Position numbers and translations under genes: made by a program | Part shown: piece after piece, positions 25,693 through 35,804 of the stretch | Numbering within the stretch: the first letter of the stretch is position 1 | How the letters are laid out: each line of letters opens with the position of its first letter | The notes under the pieces: model-generated | Seen by the model: the letters and a program-made list of their open reading frames with translations, nothing else | Told to the model about the DNA's origin: nothing | Databases searched by the model: none | DNA from: Hydrogenophaga sp. | GTDB lineage: Bacteria; Pseudomonadota; Gammaproteobacteria; Burkholderiales; Burkholderiaceae_C | Direction: 5' to 3' | NCBI RefSeq assembly: GCF_014773545.1 | Contig: NZ_SDDV01000006.1 | Coordinates: 62,001 to 126,000, forward strand | DNA: 64,000 bases

Positions 25693-26790
25693 TCATTCGC
25701 TCACCGGGTAAGCACCCAGCACCTGGTAGAACGCGCACAGGCTGCGCAATTCTTGCAAGGCAGCAGCGACCTGGGGCTGCGCCGGATGACCGGCGATGTC
25801 GATGTAGAAGTAGTATTCCCACTGCCCCGACTTGGCCGGGCGCGATTCAAAGCGCGTCATCGACACGCCGTATTTCTTCAGCGGCACCAGCAGGTCGTGC
25901 ACCGCGCCAGGCCGGTTCGGCACCGATACCAGCAGGCTGGTGCAGTCTTTGCCGCTGGGCGGCGGCATGGCCAGGGTCTGTGGCAGACAGATGACGGCAA
26001 AGCGGGTGCGGTTGTAGGCCTCGTCTTGAATCGCGTGCGCGACGATATGCAGACCGAATTGCGCCGCCGCACGCTCGCTCGCCAGGGCGGCCCAGGCCGG
26101 GTGGGTGGTGGCCAGGCGCGCGCCTTCGGCGTTGCTGGAGACGGCGCGGCGTTCGGCCCGCGGCAGGTGCTGCGAGAGCCAGTTCTGGCACTGGGCCAGC
26201 GCCTGCGGGTGCGCCAACACCACCTCGATGCCGTCGAGTGCGTTGAGCTGGCGCAGCAGGTTGTGGCGCACCAGCAGGCTGACCTCGCCGACCACGTGCA
26301 CCGGCGAGCGCAGAAAGAGGTCGAGCGAGCGCGCCACCACGCCTTCGGTGCTGTTTTCCATCCCGACCACGCCGAACTGCGCCGTGCCGGCGGCGGTGGC
26401 GTGAAACACCTCGTCGAAATTGGCGCAGTAAATCAGGTTGGCGGCGCTGCCAAAGAATTCGATCGCCGCCTGTTCGCAGAAGGTGCCCTGGGGCCCGAGC
26501 ACCGCCACGCGCTGCGGCGCTTCCAGCGCCAGACAGGCCGACATGATTTCGCGCCAGATCGAGACCACGTGCTGGTTCTGCAGCGGGCCGGGGTTGGTGC
26601 TGGTGATTTTTTCGATCACCTGCGCCACCCGGTCGGGGCGGAAAAACGGCGTGCCTTCGACTCGTTTGAGCGCACCGACTTGCTCGGCCACGCGCGCGCG
26701 CTGGTTCAGCAGCGTGAGCAGTTGCGCATCGAGCGCATCGATCTGCACGCGCAGCGCGGCCAGGGCGTCGGACTGGGTGGGTTGGGTCAT
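25693..26790 (-). CDS. pheA: bifunctional chorismate mutase/prephenate dehydratase
   Basis: A 365-residue P-protein that makes phenylpyruvate from chorismate. An N-terminal AroQ-type chorismate mutase (residues 10-95: LRVQIDALDAQLLTLLNQRA) is followed by the prephenate dehydratase domain with LGPQGTFCEQAA and GMENSTEGVV, and a C-terminal ACT domain (CTSLLVSVPNRPGA, TRFESRPAK) for phenylalanine feedback. It sits 17 bases after serC. Confidence 0.94.
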   Translation of the reverse strand: MTQPTQSDALAALRVQIDALDAQLLTLLNQRARVAEQVGALKRVEGTPFFRPDRVAQVIEKITSTNPGPLQNQHVVSIWREIMSACLALEAPQRVAVLGPQGTFCEQAAIEFFGSAANLIYCANFDEVFHATAAGTAQFGVVGMENSTEGVVARSLDLFLRSPVHVVGEVSLLVRHNLLRQLNALDGIEVVLAHPQALAQCQNWLSQHLPRAERRAVSSNAEGARLATTHPAWAALASERAAAQFGLHIVAHAIQDEAYNRTRFAVICLPQTLAMPPPSGKDCTSLLVSVPNRPGAVHDLLVPLKKYGVSMTRFESRPAKSGQWEYYFYIDIAGHPAQPQVAAALQELRSLCAFYQVLGAYPVSE

Positions 26791-26807
26791 GCGGCGCTAA
26801 AACGGGT

Positions 26808-27917
26808 TCAGGCCTGCTGGCGTTCGAAGTCGCGCAGATAGTCCACCAGCGCCTGCACGCCTGGCAGCGGCATGGCGTTGTAGAGGCTGGCGCGCATGCC
26901 GCCGACCGATTTGTGGCCCTTGAGCTGCAGCAGGCCGCGCGCCTGGGCGCCGGCCAAAAAGGCGGCGTTGCGCGACTCGTCGCGCAGGAAAAAAGGCACG
27001 TTCATGCGCGAGCGGCAGCTCTTATCCACCGGGTTGAAGTAAAACTGCGAGCGGTCGATGCAGTCGTACAGCAGCGCAGCTTTGGCGATATTGCGTTGTT
27101 CGACGGCAGCTATGCCGCTGAGCGCGCCTTCGCTCTGGCGCTTGAGCCACTGCAAGGTCAGGCCGGCCATGTAGATGCTGTAGGTGGGCGGCGTGTTGTA
27201 CATGGAGCTGTTGTCGGCCACGGTTTGATAGTCGAAGGCGCTGGGGCAGATCGGTAGCGCGTGGCCGAGCAGGTCTTCACGCACCACGACCAGCGTCAGG
27301 CCGGCCGGGCCCAGGTTTTTCTGCGCGCCACCAAAGGCCAGTCCGACCCGGCTCCAGTCCACCGGGCGCGAGGCCACATGCGACGAAAAATCGATCACCA
27401 GCGGAGCCTCGCAGCCCAGCGCCTTGAGGTCGGGCAGTTCGTGGAACTCCACCCCGTGGATGGTCTCGTTGCTGCAGATGTGCAGGTACTGCGCGTCGCG
27501 GCTCGGTTGCCAGTGGGCGGGCGAAGGCAGGGTGGTGTGGCCGTCGGCCTCGTTGCTGGCGATCACGGTCGGGGTGGCGTACTTGCGCGCCTGCAGGGCC
27601 GACTTCTGGCTCCAACTGCCGGTGAGCACGAAGTCGACCACACCGCCGCGCGAGAGGTTCAGCGGCACGATGGCGTTTTGCGCCAAGCCGCCACCCTGCA
27701 TGAACAGGATGCGGAAATTTGCCGGCACCGCCAGCAGCTCACGCAGGTCCGCTTCGGTCTGCGCGGCGATGGACATGAATGCCTTGCCGCGGTGGCTCAT
27801 CTCCATCACGCCCATGCCACTGCCGTGCCAGTCCAGCATTTCAGCGGCCGCCTGCTGCAGCACCTCTTCCGGCATGGCGGCTGGGCCGGCCGAGAAGTTG
27901 TAGGGGCGCTGCGTCAT
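26808..27917 (-). CDS. serC: phosphoserine aminotransferase
   Basis: A 369-residue PLP enzyme of serine and pyridoxine synthesis. It begins [19 protein letters not shown] and has the PLP-lysine region [18 protein letters not shown] (about residues 194-211) and C-terminal [12 protein letters not shown]. Its ATG overlaps the gyrA stop by four bases. Confidence 0.95.
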   Translation of the reverse strand: MTQRPYNFSAGPAAMPEEVLQQAAAEMLDWHGSGMGVMEMSHRGKAFMSIAAQTEADLRELLAVPANFRILFMQGGGLAQNAIVPLNLSRGGVVDFVLTGSWSQKSALQARKYATPTVIASNEADGHTTLPSPAHWQPSRDAQYLHICSNETIHGVEFHELPDLKALGCEAPLVIDFSSHVASRPVDWSRVGLAFGGAQKNLGPAGLTLVVVREDLLGHALPICPSAFDYQTVADNSSMYNTPPTYSIYMAGLTLQWLKRQSEGALSGIAAVEQRNIAKAALLYDCIDRSQFYFNPVDKSCRSRMNVPFFLRDESRNAAFLAGAQARGLLQLKGHKSVGGMRASLYNAMPLPGVQALVDYLRDFERQQA

Positions 27918-30562
27918 TCGATGTCGCCAGCCGCTTCGTCCCCGCCTTCGGCGACTTCAGAGGCGCTGGCGTCGATGTTGGCGTCATTTTCTACGATGCG
28001 CTGCAGGCCGCAGAGCTCGGTGCCGGCGTCGAGCGCGATCAGCGTGACACCTTGCGTGGCGCGGCTCATCTCTCGGATCTCGGCCACCCGGGTGCGCACC
28101 AGCACACCCTTGTCGGTGATCAGCATGATTTCGTCTTCGCTGCGCACCAGCGTGGCGGCCACCACCTTGCCGTTGCGCTCGCTTTGCTGAATCGCGATCA
28201 TGCCCTTGGTGCCGCGGCCGTGACGGGTGTACTCGGTGATGGGCGTGCGCTTGCCGTAGCCGTTCTGGGTCGCGGTCAGCACGCTTTGCTGCTCGTCTTC
28301 GGCCACCAGCATGGCGATCACGCTTTGGCTGTCTTCTATCGTCATGCCGCGCACGCCGCGCGCGTTGCGGCCCATCGGGCGCACGTCGTTCTCGTCGAAG
28401 CGCACCGCCTTGCCGCCGTCGGAAAACAGCATCACGTCGTGGCGGCCGTCGGTCAGCGCAGCGCCAATCAAAATATCGCCCGGATCGAGGTCGACAGCGA
28501 TGATGCCGGCCTTGCGCGGGTGGCTGAACTCGTCCAGCGACGTTTTCTTGACCGTGCCCATGCGGGTCGCCATGAAGACGAAGCGGTTGACCGGAAAGCT
28601 GCGGGCCTCACCGGTCAGCGCCAGCACGACGTTGATTTTCTCGCCTTCTTGCAGCGGGAACATGTTGACGATCGGGCGCCCGCGCGAGCCGCGCGACCCG
28701 GCGGGCACCTCCCACACCTTGAGCCAGTAGAGGCGGCCGCGGTTGGAAAAGCACAGGATGTAGTCGTGCGTGTTGGCGATAAAGAGCTGGTCTATCCAGT
28801 CGTCTTCCTTGGTGGCGGTGGCTTGTTTGCCGCGACCGCCACGCTTTTGGGCCCGGTATTCGGACAGTGGCTGGCTCTTGATGTAGCCGCTGTGGCTGAG
28901 CGTGACCACCATGTCGGTCGGCGTTATCAGGTCTTCGGTGCTGAGGTCGTGCGCGCTGTGCTCGATCTGGCTGCGGCGCGCGCCCAGTTTGGTCTGGCCG
29001 AACTCGTTCTTCACGGCCACCAGCTCATCGCTGATGATGGTCGAGACGCGCTCGGGCGTGGCCAGAATGTCGAGCAAGTCGTCGATCACGCCCATCACCT
29101 CGCGGTATTCGGCGACGATGCGGTCTTGCTCGAGTCCGGTCAGGCGCTGCAGGCGCATTTGCAAAATCTCTTGCGCCTGCGTCTCCGACAGGCGGTAGCG
29201 GCCGTCGCCGCCCATGCCAAAAACCTGCTCCAGCCCGGCTGGCCGGTAGTCGTCGGCGTTGATCAGACCCCCGTCGCTGCGCGTGCGCGTGAGCATTTCG
29301 CGCACCAGCGCGCTGTCCCAGGCGCGCGCCATCAGTTCGATCTTGGCCAGCGGCGGTGTGGGCGATTCGCGGATGATGCGGATGAATTCGTCGATGTTGG
29401 CCAGCGCCACCGCCAGGCCTTCGAGCACGTGGCCGCGCTCGCGCGCCTTGCGCAGCTCGAACACGGTGCGCCGCGTCACCACCTCGCGCCGGTGCTCCAG
29501 GAACACCTGGATCAAATCGAGCAGGTTGCACAGCTTGGGCTGACCGTCGATCAGCGCCACCATGTTGATGCCGAAGGTGTCTTGCAACTGGGTCTGCTTG
29601 TACAGGTTGTTGAGCACCACCTCGGGCACCTCGCCGCGCTTGAGTTCGATCACCAGCCGCATGCCCGACTTGTCGGATTCATCCTGAATATGGCTGATGC
29701 CTTCGATCTTCTTTTCCTGCACCAGCTCGGCCATGCGCTCTTGCAGGGTTTTCTTGTTGACCTGATAGGGCAGCTCGTCGACGATGATGGACTGGCGCTG
29801 GCCACGGTCGATGTCTTCGAAGTGGCATTTGGCGCGCATTACCACCCGGCCGCGCCCCGTGCGGTAGCCGTCTTTGACGCCGCTGACGCCGTAGATGATG
29901 CCGGCGGTGGGGAAGTCGGGCGCTGGGATGATTTGCATCAGCTCGTCGATGCTGGCCTGCGGGTTTTGCAGCAGGTGCAAGCAGGCGTCGACCACCTCGT
30001 TGAGGTTGTGCGGCGGGATATTGGTCGCCATGCCGACGGCAATGCCAGATGAGCCGTTGACCAGCAGGTTGGGCAGTCGGCTGGGCAGCACCAGCGGCTC
30101 TTTTTCGCTGCCGTCGTAGTTGGGGCCGAAGTTGACGGTTTCCTTGTCGATGTCGGCCAACATTTCATGCGCGATCTTGGCCAGCCGGATTTCGGTGTAG
30201 CGCATCGCCGCTGCGTTGTCGCCGTCAACCGAGCCGAAGTTGCCCTGGCCGTCGACCAGCATGTGGCGCAGCGAAAAGTCTTGCGCCATGCGAACGATGG
30301 TGTCGTAGACCGCGCTGTCGCCGTGCGGGTGGTATTTACCGATCACATCGCCGACGATACGGGCCGACTTTTTGTACGGCCGGTTCCAATCGTTGTTGAG
30401 CTCGTGCATGGCAAACAGCACGCGCCTGTGCACCGGTTTCAAGCCGTCGCGCGCATCGGGCAAGGCCCGGCCGACGATCACGCTCATGGCGTAATCAAGG
30501 TAGCTGCGCCGCATCTCTTCTTCAAGGCTGATGGGCAAGGTCTCTTTGGCAAACGGTGTCAT
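27914..30562 (-). CDS. gyrA: DNA gyrase subunit A
   Basis: The 882-residue gyrase A subunit has the catalytic Tyr122 in [10 protein letters not shown], the breakage-reunion core and a six-bladed C-terminal beta-pinwheel (GyrA-box QKRGGRGK around residue 565). The quinolone-determining region ([17 protein letters not shown]) has Ser83 and Asp87, the wild-type residues in E. coli numbering. The C-terminal tail is acidic. First gene of the gyrA-serC-pheA-tyrA run. Confidence 0.96.
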   Translation of the reverse strand: MTPFAKETLPISLEEEMRRSYLDYAMSVIVGRALPDARDGLKPVHRRVLFAMHELNNDWNRPYKKSARIVGDVIGKYHPHGDSAVYDTIVRMAQDFSLRHMLVDGQGNFGSVDGDNAAAMRYTEIRLAKIAHEMLADIDKETVNFGPNYDGSEKEPLVLPSRLPNLLVNGSSGIAVGMATNIPPHNLNEVVDACLHLLQNPQASIDELMQIIPAPDFPTAGIIYGVSGVKDGYRTGRGRVVMRAKCHFEDIDRGQRQSIIVDELPYQVNKKTLQERMAELVQEKKIEGISHIQDESDKSGMRLVIELKRGEVPEVVLNNLYKQTQLQDTFGINMVALIDGQPKLCNLLDLIQVFLEHRREVVTRRTVFELRKARERGHVLEGLAVALANIDEFIRIIRESPTPPLAKIELMARAWDSALVREMLTRTRSDGGLINADDYRPAGLEQVFGMGGDGRYRLSETQAQEILQMRLQRLTGLEQDRIVAEYREVMGVIDDLLDILATPERVSTIISDELVAVKNEFGQTKLGARRSQIEHSAHDLSTEDLITPTDMVVTLSHSGYIKSQPLSEYRAQKRGGRGKQATATKEDDWIDQLFIANTHDYILCFSNRGRLYWLKVWEVPAGSRGSRGRPIVNMFPLQEGEKINVVLALTGEARSFPVNRFVFMATRMGTVKKTSLDEFSHPRKAGIIAVDLDPGDILIGAALTDGRHDVMLFSDGGKAVRFDENDVRPMGRNARGVRGMTIEDSQSVIAMLVAEDEQQSVLTATQNGYGKRTPITEYTRHGRGTKGMIAIQQSERNGKVVAATLVRSEDEIMLITDKGVLVRTRVAEIREMSRATQGVTLIALDAGTELCGLQRIVENDANIDASASEVAEGGDEAAGDIE

Positions 30563-30810
30563 GCGCGGGTGTGTGTGGTGGCCAAAAAATCAGCCTTTCA
30601 TTTTAAGGCGGGCGCGGCGTGGTCCAGACAAACGCCGCCTGTTGTTTGTCAGCAACGAAAGACTGCGGTTTGCCACCGATGCAGACGCAGGCCTGCAGAC
30701 CTGGTTTTTTAGACAACTGATATATGGCACAATGATTCCAGCGTTTGGGTGGTGCTCACTTCAGGCGTCTTGTTGCGCAGGCTTCCTGCGGTCTAACCTA
30801 AAGGGAAACC

Positions 30811-31521
30811 ATGAAAAAACTGAACAAAGTGGCCGTGCTGTTTGCGGCCGTGGCGCTGGCCGGCCCGGCACTGGCGAGCCATCATGGTGCTGGCGCTGCT
30901 GCAGCCGTGACAGTAAACAACTGGCGCGCGACCGACGGCACGGTCTGGAGAAACGGCACCAACGAGCTGTGCTGGCGCAATGCTGGCTGGACCCCGGCCA
31001 CCGCTGCCGTCGGCTGCGATGGTGCCATCGTTCCCAAGCCCGCTCCGGCACCCGCTCCGGCACCTGCTCCGGCACCGGTGGCAGTGCCTGCACCCGCTCC
31101 GGCACCCGCTCCGGTACCAGCGCCAGTGCCAGTGCCAATCAAGGCCACGTTTGATGCCAATGTTTTCTTCGATTTCGACCGCTCGGTTCTCAGGCCCGAA
31201 GGTCGGGCCAAGCTCGATGAGCTGGTGGCCAAGGTGGCCGGCATCAACCTGGAAGTCATCATCGCCGTCGGTCACACCGATTCGATCGGCAGCCTAGCCT
31301 ATAACCAGGCATTGTCGGTGCGCCGCGCCGACGCGGTGCGGTCTTATCTGGTGCGCAGGGGCATCGACAACGCCCGCATCTACACCGAAGGCAGGGGCGA
31401 GACCCAGCCGGTGGCCGATAACGCCACCCGCCAGGGTCGCGCGCAAAACCGGCGCGTGGAAATCGAAGTGGTGGGCACGCGCGCTCCCGCTCGTGCTGCC
31501 ACACCGGCTCCGGCACGCTGA
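30811..31521 (+). CDS. OmpA-family outer-membrane/peptidoglycan-binding protein
   Basis: A 236-residue secreted protein: signal peptide ending GPALAS (about residue 23), a short Trp-containing N-terminal domain, a Pro-Ala linker from a 12-base tandem repeat (about 31030-31135), and an OmpA C-terminal domain ([50 protein letters not shown]) that binds peptidoglycan. This gene between gyrA and ubiG is conserved in Burkholderiales. An AAAGGGA ribosome site precedes the ATG. Confidence 0.9.
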   Translation: MKKLNKVAVLFAAVALAGPALASHHGAGAAAAVTVNNWRATDGTVWRNGTNELCWRNAGWTPATAAVGCDGAIVPKPAPAPAPAPAPAPVAVPAPAPAPAPVPAPVPVPIKATFDANVFFDFDRSVLRPEGRAKLDELVAKVAGINLEVIIAVGHTDSIGSLAYNQALSVRRADAVRSYLVRRGIDNARIYTEGRGETQPVADNATRQGRAQNRRVEIEVVGTRAPARAATPAPAR

Positions 31522-31540
31522 GTTTCGGTTCGGCGACTGG

Positions 31541-31567
31541 AAACCGCGCTTCGGCGCGGTTTTTTTT
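31541..31567 (+). terminator. Rho-independent terminator after the ompA-like gene
   Basis: ACCGCGC and GCGCGGT form a stem with a TTCG tetraloop, followed directly by eight T residues. It lies 20 bases after the ompA-like stop and separates it from ubiG. Confidence 0.93.
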
Positions 31568-31622
31568 GGATTGCACGCGCCAGCCGCGCCGGTGCGGTCT
31601 TCGTGCGTCGGATAATCGCGCC

Positions 31623-32330
31623 ATGAATCCACACCTCAATGCCGACCCGGCCGAGTTGGCCAAATTTTCCGATCTGGCGCACCGCTGGTGGGATCCGCAG
31701 GGCGAGTTCAGGCCGCTGCACCAGATCAATCCGCTGCGTCTGGACTGGATCAAGGGTCTGGCGGGTCTGGCCGGCAAGACCGTGCTCGACGTCGGTTGCG
31801 GCGGTGGCATTTTGTCCGATGCGATGGCGCGCCAGGGCGCCCGGGTCACCGGCATTGATTTGTCCACCAAGGCGCTGAAAGTGGCCAAGCTGCACGCGCT
31901 GGAAGCCAATACCCCGAACGTAAATTACCGCGAGATCAGCGCTGAAGCGCTGGCGCTGGAGCAGGCGGCTGGTTTTGACGTCGTCACCTGCATGGAAATG
32001 CTCGAACACGTGCCAGACCCGGCTTCGGTGGTGCAGGCCTGCGCCACGCTGGCCAAGCCTGGCGGCTGGGTGTTCTTCTCGACCATCAACCGCAGTCCCA
32101 AGTCATTTCTTTTCGCCATCGTGGCAGCCGAATACCTGTTGCAGTTGCTGCCCAAAGGAACGCACGAATACGGCAAGCTGATCCGCCCGAGCGAATTGGC
32201 CGCGCATTGCCGCGCGGCGCAGTTGCAATTGATGCAGACCCGTGGCATGGCGTACAACCCGCTCACGCGCCGCTACTGGCTCAGCCACGACGCCAGTGTG
32301 AACTACCTGTTTGCGACCTGCAAGCCATGA
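31623..32330 (+). CDS. ubiG: ubiquinone biosynthesis O-methyltransferase UbiG
   Basis: A 235-residue SAM-dependent methyltransferase performing both O-methylations of ubiquinone. It begins with [20 protein letters not shown], has SAM motif [16 protein letters not shown] and the family-specific [15 protein letters not shown] and [13 protein letters not shown]. The ATG at 31623 is preferred. The phosphatase gene gph that often follows is absent here. Confidence 0.95.
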   Translation: MNPHLNADPAELAKFSDLAHRWWDPQGEFRPLHQINPLRLDWIKGLAGLAGKTVLDVGCGGGILSDAMARQGARVTGIDLSTKALKVAKLHALEANTPNVNYREISAEALALEQAAGFDVVTCMEMLEHVPDPASVVQACATLAKPGGWVFFSTINRSPKSFLFAIVAAEYLLQLLPKGTHEYGKLIRPSELAAHCRAAQLQLMQTRGMAYNPLTRRYWLSHDASVNYLFATCKP

Positions 32331-32424
32331 CAGATGGGGTTGAAGAGCTGCGCCCGTCCATCCTTTGGTGCCGCACCCGCCCGCCTGCAGTCAGCTGGAG
32401 CGGGCACGCCTGTGCCACCCGAAC

Positions 32425-33945
32425 ATGAATGACACCTTGCTGGTCTGGCCCCTGTTGATGTTGGCCTTGCTGCAGACCGGTTTGCTGGTCTGGCTCTTGC
32501 TGCGCCGCCGCGCCGCCGATATCGAACAGCAAGCGCAGCAGCAACACGTGTCGGCGTTGTTGCAACTGCACGGCACGCAAATCGTCCAGCGCGTCGAGCG
32601 TGTCGAGGGCGAGTTGCGGCGTGAAATCGGTGATTCGGCGCGCAGCGCGCGACAGGAAATGCTGCAAACCCTGGCCAGTTTTCAGGACCTTCTGAGCCGC
32701 CAGGCGGGTGAGGCCACGCGCACGCAAAATGCCCATCTCGATGCCTTGGCCCAGCAACTGCTGCAGCTGCGCGGCACGCTGGGCGATACCCTGACGCTGC
32801 AGTTGCAGGCCATCAGCCTGGGCATGGGCCAGCAGGCGGCCGAGGCCACGCGCACGCAAAACGCGCAGATCGACGCTTTTGCCCAGCAGTTGTTGCAACT
32901 GCGCGGCACACTGGCCGACACGCTGACGCGCCAGTTGCAGGACATGAGCGAGGGCAACGCACGCCGCCTGAGCGAAATTCGCAGCACGCTGGACGGCCAA
33001 CTGGCGCAGTTGCAGCAGAACAACGCCGCCAAGCTCGATGAAATGCGCGCCACGGTGGACGAAAAGCTGCAAAGCACGCTGCAAACCCGCTTGGGCGAGA
33101 GCTTTCGCCAAGTGGCCGAGCGGCTCGAACAGGTGCACAAGGGTCTGGGTGAGATGCAGACGCTGGCGCAGGGTGTGGGCGATTTGAAGCACCTGCTGAG
33201 CAACGTCAAAACCCGCGGCATGTTTGGCGAAGCCCAGTTGGCCGCGCTGCTGGAGCAGGTGTTCGCGCCCGAGCAATACGCCGCCCAGGTGGCCACACGC
33301 CCAGGCAGCCGCCACGCGGTCGATTTTGCGCTGCGCCTGCCGGGCCGGGGCGACGACGGCGCGCCCTGCTGGTTGCCGATCGACGCCAAGTTTCCGAATG
33401 AAGACTACGAACGGCTGCTGGACGCGCAGCAGCGCGCCGACGCCGACGCCGCCGAGCTGGCCGCGCGCGCGCTCGAGCAGCGCATCCGGCTCGAAGCCAA
33501 GAGCATGGCCGAAAAATACCTGGCGCCGCCACACACCACCGACTTCGCCATCCTGTTTTTACCCAGCGAGGGCTTGTACGCCGAGGTGCTGCGCCGCCCC
33601 GGCCTGATGGAGTTGTTGCAGCGCGAATGCCGCGTCACCCTGGCCGGGCCAACCACGATGATGGCCATGCTCAATGCCTTGCAAATGGGGTTTCGCACGC
33701 TGGCGCTGGAGCGCCGCTCCAGCGAGGTCTGGCAGGTGCTGGGCGCAGTGAAAACCGAATTTGGCAAATTCGGCGAGGTGCTGAGCAAGGTCAAGAGCCA
33801 GGCCCAGAGCGTGCTCAACACCATCGACAGCGCGCACACCCGCAGCCGCGCCATGGAGCGTGCGCTCAAAAGCGTCGAAGCCTTGCCAGCTGACCAGGCC
33901 AGCGCCGTGTTGCCGCTCCATCCCAACGACACCGAAGGGGTCTGA
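32425..33945 (+). CDS. rmuC: DNA recombination protein RmuC homologue
   Basis: A 506-residue protein with an N-terminal transmembrane helix (about residues 5-25), a long coiled coil (30-270), and the conserved RmuC nuclease-like domain (NVKTRGMFGEAQLAALLEQV, WLPIDAKFPNEDYERLL, FLPSEGLYAEV, GPTTMMAMLNALQMGFR). RmuC limits inversions at short repeats. Residues around 96-140 and 140-184 are a near-exact 44-residue duplication within the coiled coil. Start at the ATG at 32425. Confidence 0.92.
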   Translation: MNDTLLVWPLLMLALLQTGLLVWLLLRRRAADIEQQAQQQHVSALLQLHGTQIVQRVERVEGELRREIGDSARSARQEMLQTLASFQDLLSRQAGEATRTQNAHLDALAQQLLQLRGTLGDTLTLQLQAISLGMGQQAAEATRTQNAQIDAFAQQLLQLRGTLADTLTRQLQDMSEGNARRLSEIRSTLDGQLAQLQQNNAAKLDEMRATVDEKLQSTLQTRLGESFRQVAERLEQVHKGLGEMQTLAQGVGDLKHLLSNVKTRGMFGEAQLAALLEQVFAPEQYAAQVATRPGSRHAVDFALRLPGRGDDGAPCWLPIDAKFPNEDYERLLDAQQRADADAAELAARALEQRIRLEAKSMAEKYLAPPHTTDFAILFLPSEGLYAEVLRRPGLMELLQRECRVTLAGPTTMMAMLNALQMGFRTLALERRSSEVWQVLGAVKTEFGKFGEVLSKVKSQAQSVLNTIDSAHTRSRAMERALKSVEALPADQASAVLPLHPNDTEGV

Positions 33946-34012
33946 GGACTGCTTTTGCAAGCCCGGCAAGCCCGGCGAGCGGCCGGAGTATTGTCCCATT
34001 CAGGTATGAGCC

Positions 34013-34123
34013 TGAAGATGTATCAACGGACTTCCCGAGTACGGCTGGATCGTGCAGCGGTTCTGGAACAACGCCGACCCGGCCAAGCGCCCGGTGAAGA
34101 ACCCGTTCGGCCTCGTCAAGTAA
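34013..34123 (+). pseudogene. C-terminal remnant of an unrecognised gene
   Basis: After a stop codon at 34013 a frame reads NGLPEYGWIVQRFWNNADP then AKRPVKNPFGLVK and TAA (34121-34123). It has the look of a conserved protein C-terminus but no start, and lies in a 232-base gap between rmuC and a broken dioxygenase gene. I do not recognise the parent family. Confidence 0.4.
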
Positions 34124-34177
34124 GCCACCAAACTCCGCGCGTCTTGTGCGCGCGGGCCGACATCACGGAGCAATCTC

Positions 34178-34766
34178 ATGAAGATTCCTGCCATGTTTGT
34201 GTCGCACGGCGCACCCACATTCGCCGTTGAGCCCGGGCGGGCCGGGCCTTTGCTGCATGCCATTGGCGAGCGCGTGCGCGCGCTGCCGGGACTGCGGGTC
34301 ATGCTGGTGATCTCACCGCATTGGCGCACAAGCGGGTTGCGCGCTAGCACCTTTGTGCGACCAGGGCGTGCTGCTCATGGGCTCGGGCAGCCTCACCCAC
34401 AATTTGCACGAGTTTCGTCAGTCTGAGACCGTGGTCACCGAAGACTACGTGCACGAATTCGTGCAATGCGCGCGCCACGCGGTGATGGCCCATGACACGG
34501 CGGCACTGTCCGACCTCGGTGGCGCTCCGCACGGCCACAGAGCCCATCCTTCGGACGAACACTACCTGCCGCTGCTGATCGCCAGTGGCGCCAGCGCTGC
34601 AGGTGAATCGGTCGAGGTCATCGACGGCGGCGTCACCTATGGCGTGCTTTCAATGGAAGGCTATATTTTTGGCAACTTGCCGGCGGTGACGCCCGCCGTC
34701 TGGGTATTCGAACGTTTGAAAAACAAAATGACATCGGAATCCATCATCGTTCAACATCCGCAATGA
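34178..34766 (+). pseudogene. LigB/DODA-type extradiol dioxygenase (YgiD-like), internally deleted
   Basis: The 5' part (IPAMFVSHGAPTFAVEPG, LRVMLVISPHWRTSGLRAST) and the 3' part in another frame (DQGVLLMGSGSLTHNLHEFR, HPSDEHYLPLLIASGA, VIDGGVTYGVLSMEGY) are the two ends of a 4,5-DOPA dioxygenase-like protein of about 260 residues. The middle (about 90-100 residues) is missing, with the joint near 34350-34360 and a frame change. The 5' His of SHGAPT is kept, but the His-containing middle segment is lost, so activity is unlikely. Confidence 0.82.
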
Positions 34767-34799
34767 GGGTGGCATCCACGGCCGTGCCGTCCTGAAAGC

Positions 34800-35741
34800 T
34801 CACTCGATGTTCTGGACTTGCTCGCGCATCTGCTCGATCAGCACCTTCATCGCTACCGCGATGCGGCTGAGCTCCAGATGGGATGACTTCGAGCCCAGGG
34901 TGTTGGCTTCGCGGTGCAACTCCTGAATCAGAAAGTCCAGCCGCTTGCCCACCTCGCCCCCCTGGCCGAGCAGTTGCTCGATTTCGCTCAGGTGCGAATC
35001 CAATCGGGTCAGCTCTTCGGCCACGTCGATGCGGATCGCAAAAGCGGTGGCCTCGGTCAGGGCGCGTTCTTTGGCTGCGTCGCTGCTGACGCTGTGGCCC
35101 AGCGCCGACCCGGTCGTGCCCGCCGTGGCGTCCAGTGCCTCATTCCAGCGCGCCACGAAGCGCAGGCGTTGCTGCGCCACCAGTTGCGGAATCAGTGGCT
35201 GGGCGTCGCGTGCGAGCTGGCGCAACTGCGTCAGGCGTTCGCGCAGCATGTGGCACAAGCGCTCACCTTCGCGCGCGCGCGCGTGCAGCAAGTCGCTCAG
35301 GGTGGTTTGCGCCAGCGCCAGCAGCAGCGCATGCCATTCGCCCGGGTTGCCGGGCTGGCGCGCGCTCAGTTGCAGTATTTCAGCCACCGACAGCGGCGCT
35401 GCCGTGGGTAGCCAGGCAAGCACCTGGTTTTGCAGGTTCAGGAGTTTTTGCAGTTCGTGCGCGCCCGGCGCTCTAAGACCGCCCTCGTTGCTCCCTTCCA
35501 GCCAGGCGCGCAGTTCAACCTTGCCGCGCCTGAGCCGGGTGCCCAGCAGTTCGCGCAGCGCGGGCTCGGTGCCACGCAGTTCGTCCGGCAGTTTGAACCC
35601 GAGGTCGAGAAAACGGCTGTTGACCGAGCGGATTTCAAGTCCGAGTTGTGCCTGAGGCGCGTGCCTGGGCGCACCGATCTCGCCGTCGCCGGGTATGGCG
35701 GACTGGGCCGCGGCGTAGCCGGTCATGCTGTAAACTGCCAT
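34800..35741 (-). CDS. yicC: YicC/YloC family endoribonuclease
   Basis: A 313-residue protein with the N-terminal YicC domain (VYSMTGYA, LEIRSVNSRFLDLGFKLPDELR) and the C-terminal DUF1732 domain (DVAEELTRLDSHLSEIEQLL, KRLDFLIQELHREANTLGSKS). Homologues degrade RNA. In Burkholderiales yicC is usually followed by gmk-rpoZ-spoT; here a broken dioxygenase gene on the other strand follows. Confidence 0.92.
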   Translation of the reverse strand: MAVYSMTGYAAAQSAIPGDGEIGAPRHAPQAQLGLEIRSVNSRFLDLGFKLPDELRGTEPALRELLGTRLRRGKVELRAWLEGSNEGGLRAPGAHELQKLLNLQNQVLAWLPTAAPLSVAEILQLSARQPGNPGEWHALLLALAQTTLSDLLHARAREGERLCHMLRERLTQLRQLARDAQPLIPQLVAQQRLRFVARWNEALDATAGTTGSALGHSVSSDAAKERALTEATAFAIRIDVAEELTRLDSHLSEIEQLLGQGGEVGKRLDFLIQELHREANTLGSKSSHLELSRIAVAMKVLIEQMREQVQNIE

Positions 35742-35804
35742 TGGTCGGCGCCTTATCAGGTGAGTGGTTCAAAACAAGGTGTTTCGCAATCCACCCGGTT
35801 CATT

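Noticed and set aside
24781-26841. 686-residue plus-strand frame opposite tyrA and pheA
   Set aside because: Spans two real genes in antisense and shows no family features.
27779-30052. 757-residue plus-strand frame opposite gyrA
   Set aside because: Completely inside gyrA on the other strand, with compositional bias and no domains.
30700-30740. Promoter for the ompA-like gene (TAGACA ... CACAAT)
   Set aside because: Spacing of about 12 bases is too short for a sigma-70 promoter, so no call was made.
31030-31140. Tandem repeat that could be taken as a CRISPR-like or satellite array
   Set aside because: It is a 12-base in-frame repeat encoding the Pro-Ala linker of the OmpA-like protein.
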